From a virus, in the IMG/VR virus record IMGVR_UViG_3300025704_000035, positions 1-53,719 of that record: a stretch of 53,719 nt of DNA; one strand, given 5' to 3'. Made by a program: the position numbers and the translations under genes. The notes under the pieces are model-generated. The model was not told the origin of the DNA, ran no database searches, and saw only the letters and a list, made by a program, of their open reading frames with translations. Within the stretch, counting starts at the first letter, position 1. Every line of letters starts with the position of its first letter. This document shows, piece by piece, positions 43,865 through 51,435 of the stretch.

Positions 43865-44132
43865 GCTTCTTCCACATAGCTTTTACTCCGTTTTCTACAA
43901 GCTGTCTTGTATGTTTAGGAACTGCATCTTGCGGTATTGATTGTATTGCATTGCGCCTTTCTTCTTTGGTACTTAAGTCAAGTATCTGGCTTGGAAGATA
44001 ATAAGGGAGCGTTGATAGTGCCAAGTCATGAAACTCTGGCTTCATAGCGCCCCTTATATATTCAACGCATTGGGGGTAATATATTTTTCCCGCCGCAATT
44101 TCTACGGTCTTACGTAGCTGTGTTGGATTCAA
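43854..44132 (-). CDS. Small protein of unknown function, 92 aa
   Basis: I place the start at TTG 44132, which follows GGAGG by 6 nt and overlaps the upstream gene by 23 nt; a GTG further upstream has no ribosome site. Helical, with RGAMKPEFHDLALSTLPYYL and a basic end (KHTRQLVENGVKAMWKKRG). No domain recognised. Confidence 0.55.
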   Translation of the reverse strand: MNPTQLRKTVEIAAGKIYYPQCVEYIRGAMKPEFHDLALSTLPYYLPSQILDLSTKEERRNAIQSIPQDAVPKHTRQLVENGVKAMWKKRGI

Positions 44133-44532
44133 TAGGAACCTCCAGCAAGTCACGCATGATCATGATGCCAGTGCTAAAGTCGGTGGTGATGGTTTGCATG
44201 CCGTTCATGGCGATGTATTGACCCTCAGCTATAGCCTTTAAAGGAAACACCATTCGCGCCGGCTGATAGTCATACTTGTAAATAAGAATCGGAACATACT
44301 CCTCTTTTGCAGAGACACATGCCTGATCCCACCAATCATCTTTATGCCAACTTCCTTTAGCGTATCGCTTGGCTTCAATCATTAAATTATGAAAGACAAT
44401 GTCTCCATGACCCTTGTCTTGATACTGCTCTAGGTTGCGCTTCAAATGATCTGCACATGACCCGAACTCATCCCTAAATATTCGAATCAAATCCCTTTCA
44501 AACGCATGTCCCTTTGCTCGACCATTAATCAT
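44110..44532 (-). CDS. Resolvase-like PD-(D/E)XK nuclease
   Basis: 140 aa. KGHAFERDLIRIFRDEFG (conserved Glu), then GHGDIVFHNLMIEAKRYA with the D-x(n)-ExK core, then WWDQACVSAKEEYVPILIYKYD. The layout resembles Holliday-junction resolvase (Hjc-like) and other phage PD-(D/E)XK nucleases. Would process replication and recombination intermediates before packaging. Confidence 0.75.
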   Translation of the reverse strand: MINGRAKGHAFERDLIRIFRDEFGSCADHLKRNLEQYQDKGHGDIVFHNLMIEAKRYAKGSWHKDDWWDQACVSAKEEYVPILIYKYDYQPARMVFPLKAIAEGQYIAMNGMQTITTDFSTGIMIMRDLLEVPIESNTAT

Positions 44533-44812
44533 CTAATGTTTCCACTAACCACTGAAGATACACGGCGGCTTTTTCAAGTGACTGCCTCGCACCATTCGGG
44601 TGTACCTCATATCTCCAAACATACTTCTGGATGTTACCTTTCAGGTATCCCCTAAACTGCTCAAGTTCCATTGAGCTTTTAATCGCTTGTATGCACTCAA
44701 TTGAATCAGGTGTTTTTTTATAGTGCTGTGGCTGATTTACCGCATCCCATTGTTCTGGGGTCACGTCATCAATGCTTTTCTGCTCTTGAGCGGACGAACT
44801 GAAGAAGCTCAT
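44525..44812 (-). CDS. DUF3310-like protein
   Basis: 95 aa from the ATG at 44812 after CGGAG; the frame runs further up inside the Ref-like gene. Pattern: QPQHYKKTPDSIECIQAIKSSMELEQFRGYLKGNIQKYVWRYE...LEKAAVYLQWLVE, the DUF3310 signature (a helical domain common in phages, sometimes called nucleotide-kinase-like). Function not established. Overlaps both neighbours. Confidence 0.8.
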   Translation of the reverse strand: MSFFSSSAQEQKSIDDVTPEQWDAVNQPQHYKKTPDSIECIQAIKSSMELEQFRGYLKGNIQKYVWRYEVHPNGARQSLEKAAVYLQWLVETLDD

Positions 44813-45071
44813 GCTCCGTGCCATACCTTCTTTCGAATGCCCGTTTGAACGGGTGCCTGCTTGTGTAGATTTCATTGTCTTCACCTCCACGGTGATGTTT
44901 GTAACATAGTGGTAGGGTTTTTAGGTGCGCTTCAGGCTTGGTCTTACCATCAATATGATGTACCTCGGCGGGACTAAACACCCCGTGATATTTCTTGCAC
45001 ACACAGCATCCAAGCTGTGTTATTAAATTCATCCATGCCTTCTCTTCCGTGTTGGGTGCTCTACCCTTCAA
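44769..45071 (-). CDS. Ref-like HNH endonuclease
   Basis: 100 aa, starting at TTG. LGCCVCKKYHGVFSPAEVHHIDGK, HLKTLPLCYKHHRGG and SRHPFKRAFERRYGTEHELL match the pattern of Ref, the RecA-dependent HNH nuclease of phage P1, and related recombination-enhancement proteins. The HHI and the later CYKHH supply metal and catalytic residues. Fits its place among recombination nucleases. Confidence 0.75.
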   Translation of the reverse strand: MKGRAPNTEEKAWMNLITQLGCCVCKKYHGVFSPAEVHHIDGKTKPEAHLKTLPLCYKHHRGGEDNEIYTSRHPFKRAFERRYGTEHELLQFVRSRAEKH

Positions 45072-45073
45072 CT

Positions 45074-45409
45074 TTATGCCCCGTAAACGCGGCGTTCTGC
45101 TCGCTCAGACGCTAGCTTTGACTGCCAAGCCTTGAACTCAACCTCAGCCGCCATCAGGTCAGCCTTGGCTGAAGCTAAAGCACCTTTTGCCATACCTTTT
45201 TCAAGGCGTGCGGTAAAAACGTTTTCATCTTCATCCGCAAATCTCTCTTGCCCTGCATTAGTCTTAGTCCCTCTAGCCTCTGCCTGAACCTTGCACTGAG
45301 CAATCAATTTTTTTTCTTCAGCTTCTGATCTTGCCACCTGAATCTCGGCTTTCTGTAGCTGAATACCTGCGACTCTAATCGCCTCTGCAAATCGTTCTAT
45401 ATCTTCCAT
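45074..45409 (-). CDS. Coiled-coil protein of unknown function, 111 aa
   Basis: Entirely helical and charged: RFAEAIRVAGIQLQKAEIQVARSEAEEKKLIAQ, then a short break (TNAGQERFADEDEN) and a second helix to the C-terminus. Folds as a helical hairpin or dimer. Lies between the primase-helicase and nuclease genes, so it may be a replication accessory. Confidence 0.6.
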   Translation of the reverse strand: MEDIERFAEAIRVAGIQLQKAEIQVARSEAEEKKLIAQCKVQAEARGTKTNAGQERFADEDENVFTARLEKGMAKGALASAKADLMAAEVEFKAWQSKLASERAERRVYGA

Positions 45410-45412
45410 TTG

Positions 45413-47242
45413 TTAATCCTTTGAATAGTTAATGTAATATCTTGGTCTGCCGCCTCTTCTGTCTTTGTATTGACAGGTTTCGTTATCAAACTCAAAGCCA
45501 ACACGACCCTCATACATACCGTTTCTGTTTTTCAGTATTTCTAAGTAGGTGTCCCATTGCTTTGTGTACTTTTCGTCTGGCTCTTCACCTAGCATCTCTG
45601 CCTGCTCAATTGCCTCAGACTTTCTTTTGTTCTTCCACACAGAGATAAACCCATCAGCTAAATCTGTGATTGAGCCTGAGCCCTTAACATCATATTTATT
45701 TGGAGCGGAATACTCCGACTCGCCCTTTCGAACGTGAGTAACAATAAAAATTGTGACGGGAAACGAAAGCTTAAAGTTGACTAGCTTTTCAATGAATCTT
45801 TGCTGACCTTCATAATCATCCTGCCTAACCATATTTGTTAAGCTATCAACGATAAAAACATTAATGCCATAACGCCTGTACGCATACTCAAAGCACGCCA
45901 TTAAATCTTCTGGTTTGGGGGTGAGCTTATCCACGAATAGCCATAAGTTCGGAGCCATCCATTCAAGAAGTTTTGACCTGTATGGCTTTGGAGGGTTAGC
46001 TGACCCTGCCGACTGACGTAACATTCGACCCATGGTAGCCTTGGGGGTCATCTCCATTGATGCAATTAAAACCTTCTGATCCTGCTCTACAGCATTGAGC
46101 GCCAACTGATTAAGCCACATAGATTTACCATGCCCATTGATACCTGCAACACCCCACAACTCCTGAGGTCTAAACCTAATATCCTCTTCATCTAGCTTTG
46201 CCCAACCGCTACCGAATCCCTGCTCGTCATTGGCACGGTTATCAAAAAAGTCATCTATGTCTGTTTCAAAATCAAGGACTGCTCGAAGGGTTTCAGGATC
46301 TTTCCATCTTGCCTCTTCATAAGCGCAATTGAGCATCCATTTAGCCTGCTCGTATCCTTCTTTCTTTAACAGATCATTAATATCTTTTGTTGGCAGAGTG
46401 ACCCGATAGCATCGGTCACCAAACCTGTTCATGATTTCTTCTGCGGCTAGCTCACCCTGCTCATCCATATCAGTGGCAATTATTATTTCTTCGAATCGGG
46501 AAAGGTTTTCATATTCATGAGCAATCCACTTGGTTTGCTTAGCGCCCTTACCGCCTCCCATTGGCACACTTAAAGCTGGATAGCCCAACTCCGAACAAGC
46601 TATAGCATCCCACTCACCTTCGGTAATCCATACTTTGCGGCAATCTGCGGGCATTGTTTGCCAGCCAAAAAGTATAGGTTTTAGATCTTTTTGCGTGCTT
46701 GGGTTTCCATCGTGATCGACTGGCTTGGTTTTAAGAAATACCTCTTTGCCGCTGGGGTCGTAATAATTAAATACAACATCCTTACCTCCACGACCGTCTG
46801 TCTCATATATCTTGTGGCGGAAACATATCTCCCCTACATCTTTGAAGCCTCTCTGCTCCATATGTTTATGCAAGGCTTCTCCGCTTACTTGTGGTGGTGG
46901 CTTTGGTTTGGTGTAATTCTTTTTTTCCGCCGTTGCTATTTTTTTTGCGGGACTTCTATCCCTTATGGCGTATGTTTTTTTAGCCCAATCCATCGCTTCA
47001 GTGAGCGAGTAGCCATTACGATACTGTATAAGGTCGAGTAGATCCCCGCCCTCTCCAGTAGCAAAGTCCATCCACTTTCCTGATTGATCACCTGTAAGAT
47101 AGATAGACATAGACCTACCCTTCTCACCCTGTATAGAGCCTACCTTGTAACAGCCTGACTCCATCTTTCCCTCTGGATATAACTCGTGGCACACCGATGC
47201 GGCGTGACTAGCGAGCTCACTACTTAAATCTTTAACATTCAT
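45413..47242 (-). CDS. Primase-helicase (T7 gp4-like layout)
   Basis: 609 aa. N-terminal region GKWMDFATGEGGDLLDLIQY is the zinc-domain-like head of phage primases but lacks the full set of Cys ligands. TOPRIM: WITEGEWDAIACSELGYPALSVPMG (Glu-208) and IIIATDMDEQGELAAEEI (DMDEQG 258-263). RecA-like helicase: Walker A GINGHGKS at 367-374, then INVFIVDSLTNM and FPVTIFIVTHVRKGE. Unwinds DNA and may prime it. With no phage DNA polymerase found, it must work with the host replisome. Confidence 0.9.
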   Translation of the reverse strand: MNVKDLSSELASHAASVCHELYPEGKMESGCYKVGSIQGEKGRSMSIYLTGDQSGKWMDFATGEGGDLLDLIQYRNGYSLTEAMDWAKKTYAIRDRSPAKKIATAEKKNYTKPKPPPQVSGEALHKHMEQRGFKDVGEICFRHKIYETDGRGGKDVVFNYYDPSGKEVFLKTKPVDHDGNPSTQKDLKPILFGWQTMPADCRKVWITEGEWDAIACSELGYPALSVPMGGGKGAKQTKWIAHEYENLSRFEEIIIATDMDEQGELAAEEIMNRFGDRCYRVTLPTKDINDLLKKEGYEQAKWMLNCAYEEARWKDPETLRAVLDFETDIDDFFDNRANDEQGFGSGWAKLDEEDIRFRPQELWGVAGINGHGKSMWLNQLALNAVEQDQKVLIASMEMTPKATMGRMLRQSAGSANPPKPYRSKLLEWMAPNLWLFVDKLTPKPEDLMACFEYAYRRYGINVFIVDSLTNMVRQDDYEGQQRFIEKLVNFKLSFPVTIFIVTHVRKGESEYSAPNKYDVKGSGSITDLADGFISVWKNKRKSEAIEQAEMLGEEPDEKYTKQWDTYLEILKNRNGMYEGRVGFEFDNETCQYKDRRGGRPRYYINYSKD

Positions 47243-47985
47243 TTAACTGCCCCCAATAAATCATCATGTCTTGATATGTTTTTAAAACACTGCAAGCCTT
47301 GCCAGTCAGGTTGACCTACTCTCTGCCAGCCTCTCGATATGGCAAACTCCACAACCTTGTTCATATCAAACTTTTCGTTTTGCATAACCTCGAAATCATG
47401 CGTTTGTCTTGTAATTGTTGCCTTAGCAACCTTTCTGTTACCGTTACCCTCAACCTTGTAATCCCACCACGCTTCCCATGCTTTTTTGGAAACACCCGTA
47501 GGACATTTGTTAAGGAGCGCTTCTTTCCAATGTTCTTCTGTAGTAATAGTTATTCTTTGTGGCGGATTATCCGTAGCCGGATTACCCGTAGACGGATTAC
47601 CCGTAGACGGAAAATCAGCCTCGGTGGTTTTAGTAGTAGGCTTCACGGAATCTGGAAATACATTGCGCGTATCGGTAGCCAGCCAGTCATAACCACCGAA
47701 CTGCCCCTTGCCATCTCTGCTTGCGTGCTTCTTTAGGTAGCCGCTAGACTCAAGACATTTTGTAATAGACTGCATCTTGGTTTTTCCTACAGCAAAGACA
47801 GTGCATAGCTGAGTCTGAGTTACCTGCCAGTCTTCAACGTGAGACAGCAAGTAAACCAACACGCCCAAGGCTTCGGGTGTTAGACTGTCCTCCCTTGCAT
47901 CAGATGCTGATACACCTCCACGCAGGAGTAAGTTTGGTAGCTTGGTGTAATGGGTGCTGTCATTAAAGGCGGGTCGATAAATCAT
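47239..47985 (-). CDS. Replication initiator-like protein with winged-helix domain
   Basis: 248 aa. N-terminal winged helix (LTPEALGVLVYLLSHVEDWQVTQTQLCTVFAVGKTKMQSI), a linker with the TGNPSTGNPATDNPP type of repeat seen in phage and plasmid initiators, and a C-terminal helicase-loader-like helical region (KKAWEAWWDYKVEGNG...). The ATG is preceded by a T-rich stretch without a Shine-Dalgarno sequence, so it may be translated from a short or leaderless mRNA. First gene of the leftward replication operon; its stop overlaps the primase-helicase start. Confidence 0.75.
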   Translation of the reverse strand: MIYRPAFNDSTHYTKLPNLLLRGGVSASDAREDSLTPEALGVLVYLLSHVEDWQVTQTQLCTVFAVGKTKMQSITKCLESSGYLKKHASRDGKGQFGGYDWLATDTRNVFPDSVKPTTKTTEADFPSTGNPSTGNPATDNPPQRITITTEEHWKEALLNKCPTGVSKKAWEAWWDYKVEGNGNRKVAKATITRQTHDFEVMQNEKFDMNKVVEFAISRGWQRVGQPDWQGLQCFKNISRHDDLLGAVK

Positions 47986-48179
47986 AAAAAAAGAAAAAGC
48001 ATCCGTGTGGTAAAAGTAATCTATATGGGTCTATACTAATCTAGAAGTGCACATTTAAGCAACAAGTGTTTAATCATCTATGCATAAATAAATATGTTGA
48101 CATTATTATATTAGTAGGCGTAAGATCGCGAGAAATACCCTATGGACTATATTGTCATTAGGTAACATGGAGAACTGTT
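47986..48179. promoter_or_regulatory. Divergent control region with operator-like sites
   Basis: Lies between the initiator gene (leftward) and the XRE gene (rightward). Rightward promoter: TTGACA 48097-48102, 18-bp spacer, TAAGAT 48121-48126. Two copies of the operator-like element, TAATCTATATG (48017) and TAATCTAGAAG (48037), start 20 bp apart in the part from which the leftward transcript must begin. Confidence 0.7.
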
Positions 48180-48581
48180 ATGAAAAAAGAAGAAAGGGCA
48201 AAGTTTTTTAACTCAGCCTTAGATAAATCTGGGGTACCAAACTGGGGAAGGAATGCGGAGATAGTAAAGCGCATTAATTGTAGCCCTGCTACTGCCCAAG
48301 GCTGGTGTAGAGGATCTTTACCAAGCGATCCGGAAACTCTCGTATCTGTATGTGACGCTTTCAATGTAGATTTATATGCTTGGGTTGACGGCAAATCTAG
48401 AGGCTCAACAAGCATTGATAGTGACAAAATGATGAAAGCACTTATACAGGCTAAATCGTTGTTTGAGGCAGTTGGAATGAACTTGGAGACAAACCAATAC
48501 GCCAAGGTAATATGTTACTTATATACGTTGAATGGGGAAGGTGACGTGGTAAGTGCTATTACAGATCTGATTAACGAGTAA
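48180..48581 (+). CDS. XRE-type regulator (repressor candidate), 133 aa
   Basis: N-terminal helix-turn-helix WGRNAEIVKRINCSPATAQGWCRGSLPSDPETLVSVCDAF, with SPATAQGW as recognition helix, then a hinge and a helical C-terminal part (LIQAKSLFEAVGMNLETNQY) that probably dimerises. No LexA-type cleavage motif, so induction would not be through RecA self-cleavage. Divergent from the replication operon and flanked on both sides by the operator-like repeats: the best candidate for the lysogeny regulator. GGAG lies 8 nt before the ATG. Confidence 0.75.
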   Translation: MKKEERAKFFNSALDKSGVPNWGRNAEIVKRINCSPATAQGWCRGSLPSDPETLVSVCDAFNVDLYAWVDGKSRGSTSIDSDKMMKALIQAKSLFEAVGMNLETNQYAKVICYLYTLNGEGDVVSAITDLINE

Positions 48582-48629
48582 TCTGTAAGTAATATTTATA
48601 ATCTATAAGTGTTGATTTATAATCCATAG
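48579..48629. promoter_or_regulatory. Three operator-like direct repeats at the recombination promoter
   Basis: TAATCTGTAAG (48579), TAATCTATAAG (48599) and TAATCCATAG (48620), spaced 20 and 21 bp, two helical turns, so all face the same side of the DNA. They overlap the promoter at 48612 and match the sites at 48017 and 48037. Confidence 0.7.
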
Positions 48630-48640
48630 AGTAATACTAT
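48612..48640 (+). promoter_or_regulatory. Promoter of the recombination operon
   Basis: TTGATT (48612-48617), a 17-bp spacer and TACTAT (48635-48640), 30 nt before the start codon at 48670. The third operator-like repeat lies inside the spacer, as expected for a repressed promoter. Confidence 0.65.
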
Positions 48641-48669
48641 GTAGTTAGCTTAACAAAGGAGCTAATTAC

Positions 48670-49299
48670 ATGGATACGCTTAAGCGCTCAGAGATCTGGG
48701 CGACCCTATCTAAAAAAGACGTAAAACCCTACTGCACAGAAACCGAAGTCATCGGTGACGTGATTCTAAAATATCTTCCTTGGATGCGTGCTCACGAAAT
48801 TATGATGAGCCTGTACCCTGAATATAGCTGGGAGTTTACAGAAGACCCCGAAGGCAGAGAGTGTCACTACTTTGATGACGGTTCTGCTGAGGTGCGTTGT
48901 CGTATGACTATCGGCGAGCACACAAACATCACTGCACTGCCAGTACACCGTAACGGTAAACCTATCCCCTCGCCTAGCGCAATGGACATCAACACAGCAA
49001 AACAAAGATGCCGAGTCAAGAGTATGGCTGAGTTTGGTCTTGGTTATCAGATGTGGCTGAATGATGCAGAAAGCAAGCCTAAAGAGGCACCTTCTGAGTC
49101 AGTAGAAGAACCCGTTGATGAGTCAGAATTAGTTAAAGCCCTTTGGAACAAAACTAAAATTGAAGAAACCAAGACGTTTGGTGATGCACAAAAACTGTAT
49201 TCACGCTTTACCAAAGGCTTACAGAATCGCGGATGGACTGATGACTCGGATCGCTGGGAAGCATTGTGTAAAAAGAACGATTGGAGGGCTAAGAAATGA
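48670..49299 (+). CDS. Single-strand annealing protein (Sak / DUF1071-like)
   Basis: 209 aa. The pattern YLPWMRAHEIMMSLYPEYSWEF, YFDDGSAEVRCRMTIGEHTN..LPV, SAMDINTAKQRCRVKSMAEFGLGYQMW fits DUF1071/Sak-type recombinases of the Rad52-like group. A C-terminal acidic linker and helix follow. Anneals ssDNA made by the YqaJ exonuclease encoded next (ATGA overlap). AAAGGAG precedes the ATG. Confidence 0.85.
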   Translation: MDTLKRSEIWATLSKKDVKPYCTETEVIGDVILKYLPWMRAHEIMMSLYPEYSWEFTEDPEGRECHYFDDGSAEVRCRMTIGEHTNITALPVHRNGKPIPSPSAMDINTAKQRCRVKSMAEFGLGYQMWLNDAESKPKEAPSESVEEPVDESELVKALWNKTKIEETKTFGDAQKLYSRFTKGLQNRGWTDDSDRWEALCKKNDWRAKK

Positions 49300-50327
49300 G
49301 TTTAGCTGTCCAAGGTTCTCCCGAGTGGCATAGAGCCAGAGCGGGCAAGATTAAAGCCTCTGTATGTGCCGCCCTTGAGGGTAAGCACAAATATATGAAG
49401 TCAAAAGACTTGGTTCGTCAGGAAGTTAGAGCCCTAGCAGGCTCTGAATCTGAATTTAAGATGGTACCGGCTGTAGCGCACGGTCAGGTTATGGAAGATA
49501 CCGCTCGTATCTTTCTCGAAAAGACTCAAGGATATACCGTTGAAGAGACAGGGCTAGTTGTTCACCCTAAGTATGACTTCTTAGCCGCAAGCCCCGATGG
49601 TTTGGTGGGTTTGGACGGGTGCGTTGAAATTAAGTGCCCTTACCCGCAATACACCAAGCAACCCTACTCTGTTTTCGATCCTGCAAAGTCTGTTTATTTG
49701 TGGCAGGTATACATGCAGATGGAGGTTCTTGACGCTGACTGGTGTGACTTTATCTGCTATCTAGCTAATAACGAGACCAGTGAGCCGCAGTTTACTATTG
49801 AAAGGGTTGAGCGCAAGCAGGACTTTCTGACCGAACTTGTCAGTAGAAAGTACATGCCTCAGCCTGAGAAGGGAACCATATCTAGACTTGATTTATATCA
49901 GGCTTGGCACCGATGGATCGCTGAACAGCATAGTGACCCTGTAACGCGCAAGCTACACACCGATGCCATTGAGGCAGAGAGCGCTGAGGTCGTAACTAAT
50001 GATGAAGATCTTAACTCCTTAACAAAAATTCAAAACCGGATACATGAAATAAAAGACCGTATTTCGGACGAGCTAGAAATTCTAGACATTCTTTCCACCA
50101 ACTCAATCGACCTAAAGAAAAGCATTGCTGGTCGTTTTGATTCAAGCGTTTCTAATGGAAAGACAACAGTCAGGATAACAAGCAAGACTCCACCCATAGA
50201 CTACAGAAAGGCATTTGAGTTTCTAGGTGGCGAGGACGAAGTCCTCAACAAAGACGAGAGTATCGATTCCTTCAGAAGGACTACCGGTACTAAGCAAGTA
50301 ACGATCTTACATGGAGATCAACTATGA
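49296..50327 (+). CDS. YqaJ-family exonuclease
   Basis: 343 aa. N-terminal GSPEWHRARAGKIKAS (nuclease start motif), then HGQVMEDTAR, and the catalytic core FLAASPDGLVGLDGCVEIKCP with D101, E111 and K113 of the PD-(D/E)XK site. Later LWQVYMQMEV is the usual QxxxY region. The C-terminal coiled coil (about 230-265) is extra. Makes 3' overhangs for the annealing protein; starts within the upstream stop. Confidence 0.9.
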   Translation: MSLAVQGSPEWHRARAGKIKASVCAALEGKHKYMKSKDLVRQEVRALAGSESEFKMVPAVAHGQVMEDTARIFLEKTQGYTVEETGLVVHPKYDFLAASPDGLVGLDGCVEIKCPYPQYTKQPYSVFDPAKSVYLWQVYMQMEVLDADWCDFICYLANNETSEPQFTIERVERKQDFLTELVSRKYMPQPEKGTISRLDLYQAWHRWIAEQHSDPVTRKLHTDAIEAESAEVVTNDEDLNSLTKIQNRIHEIKDRISDELEILDILSTNSIDLKKSIAGRFDSSVSNGKTTVRITSKTPPIDYRKAFEFLGGEDEVLNKDESIDSFRRTTGTKQVTILHGDQL

Positions 50328-50689
50328 AAACCCCAACAGCGTTTGAAAGCCTGAAAGCAGGAAAGGGTCGTTTGTACCCGATGGATAAAGAAAAGAGAAT
50401 AGCGGAATGGAATCGCTTAAAGCAGTACGAATGGGCAACTAAGGCACATGTGCCCAAGTTCGAAGGTTATATAAAGATTAATCAGGATGTTATCGACGAA
50501 ATGACCCTTGCAATGAATGCACAGGGTGGCGAGTTCCGATACAACCTAAAAGTTTGTGAGCAGATGGGTGACGATGGCGAGCTGAAGCAGTTCAACATTG
50601 ATTACTGGGTGCCAACCAAACCAGCGAAGTCAAAGCCAGTAGAAAGTGCGCCTGCCGATGACTTTTTAGATGATGATGTACCATTTTAA
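50324..50689 (+). CDS. ssb: Single-stranded DNA-binding protein
   Basis: 121 aa with a short beta-rich domain and the acidic C-terminal tail DDFLDDDVPF typical of SSB proteins, which recruits replication and recombination partners. Overlaps the exonuclease stop as ATGA. Smaller and more divergent than bacterial SSB. Protects ssDNA during annealing and replication. Confidence 0.75.
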   Translation: MKTPTAFESLKAGKGRLYPMDKEKRIAEWNRLKQYEWATKAHVPKFEGYIKINQDVIDEMTLAMNAQGGEFRYNLKVCEQMGDDGELKQFNIDYWVPTKPAKSKPVESAPADDFLDDDVPF

Positions 50690-50699
50690 AGGATAAATT

Positions 50700-51089
50700 A
50701 TGCCACTAAGAATCACCCGTGCCGTTGACTCGGTACTGTATGGCGGGTGGGATCTAGACCCCTCGGATTTAGAGGGGTCATGTGACCATCGAATTTGGGT
50801 GAGGAGGGTTAGGGACACAGACAAGCATCAGGATGCGTTGATAAACATTGAGTCACAGCAAGGAGTGACTGAAGAGATTATAAATATTGACGAGCCAATG
50901 ATGGTTGATCACGGAATAGAGTTAAAGATGGTTGGGGTACAGCGCTATCACCTCAAACCCGAAAAGCACTGCAAGGTTTGTGATCGAGGAGATCACTTTA
51001 AATCAAAGCATATTCCGCAGGCACGCATAGCAGTCGATGCCCCGCGTGAATACGAAGTCATCAGGCATGACGCTAGGAAGAAAAGATGA
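50700..51089 (+). CDS. CsrA-like protein with two insertions
   Basis: 129 aa. The start LRITRAVDSVLYGG matches CsrA's LILTRRVGETLMIGD; residues 73-81 (IELKMVGVQ) match VTVTVLGVK; residues 107-123 (QARIAVDAPREYEVIRH) match QVRIGVNAPKEVSVHRE, and Arg-122 sits at the RNA-binding Arg-44 of CsrA. Between these strands are an insertion of ~56 aa (17-72) and one of ~25 aa (82-106) with CKVCDRGDH...H, which could bind zinc. CsrA binds GGA motifs in mRNA leaders, so this protein may control translation of phage or host messages. Family call is by pattern only. Confidence 0.6.
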   Translation: MPLRITRAVDSVLYGGWDLDPSDLEGSCDHRIWVRRVRDTDKHQDALINIESQQGVTEEIINIDEPMMVDHGIELKMVGVQRYHLKPEKHCKVCDRGDHFKSKHIPQARIAVDAPREYEVIRHDARKKR

Positions 51090-51325
51090 ATGAAGATACT
51101 GTAATAGAGATAGGCGGTAACAGTTACCGATCAGGAGACTTATCGAAGACCTGCATACAGAAGATCAATTCTGTGGCACAGAGTCGCCAAGCGCTTCAGC
51201 TTGTAGCCTCTTTAGTTAACCATGCACAGCATGGAATAGACGTGGATTTAAAGGAAGCACTAAAACTTCTTCCTGATCCTGTATCTGACTCCCCCTCCTC
51301 GAAGGATGCAGAACAGGAAGGCTAG
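51086..51325 (+). CDS. Small protein (DUF6447-like pattern), 79 aa
   Basis: VIEIGGNSYRSGDLSKTCIQKINSVAQSRQALQLVASLV fits the general pattern of short phage proteins in which a strand pair is followed by a long helix (I..NG..Y...DLS...). Starts inside the upstream stop (ATGA). The TAG stop lies in a CTAG that resembles stem I of the hammerheads. Function unknown. Confidence 0.6.
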   Translation: MNEDTVIEIGGNSYRSGDLSKTCIQKINSVAQSRQALQLVASLVNHAQHGIDVDLKEALKLLPDPVSDSPSSKDAEQEG

Positions 51326-51372
51326 CAATCCTCCTCGCTGGCTTGGTTCACCAGTGCTAGATAACGAACCCT
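51322..51372 (+). other. Hammerhead-like remnant between the DUF6447-like gene and the integrase
   Basis: CTAG (51322, holding the stop codon) and CTAG (51357) could form stem I; GCTGG...TTCACCAGTG resembles stem III of hammerhead 2; ATAAC follows, as after hammerhead 2. But CTGATGA, stem II and GAAA are missing, replaced by AATCCTCCTC. Looks like a decayed copy or a simple hairpin. Confidence 0.35.
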
Positions 51373-51435
51373 AGACATTTGACCCTTTGGTGTAGATAAT
51401 AATCTGGCTGATGGGTCTCTCACAAGGAGGCTTAT

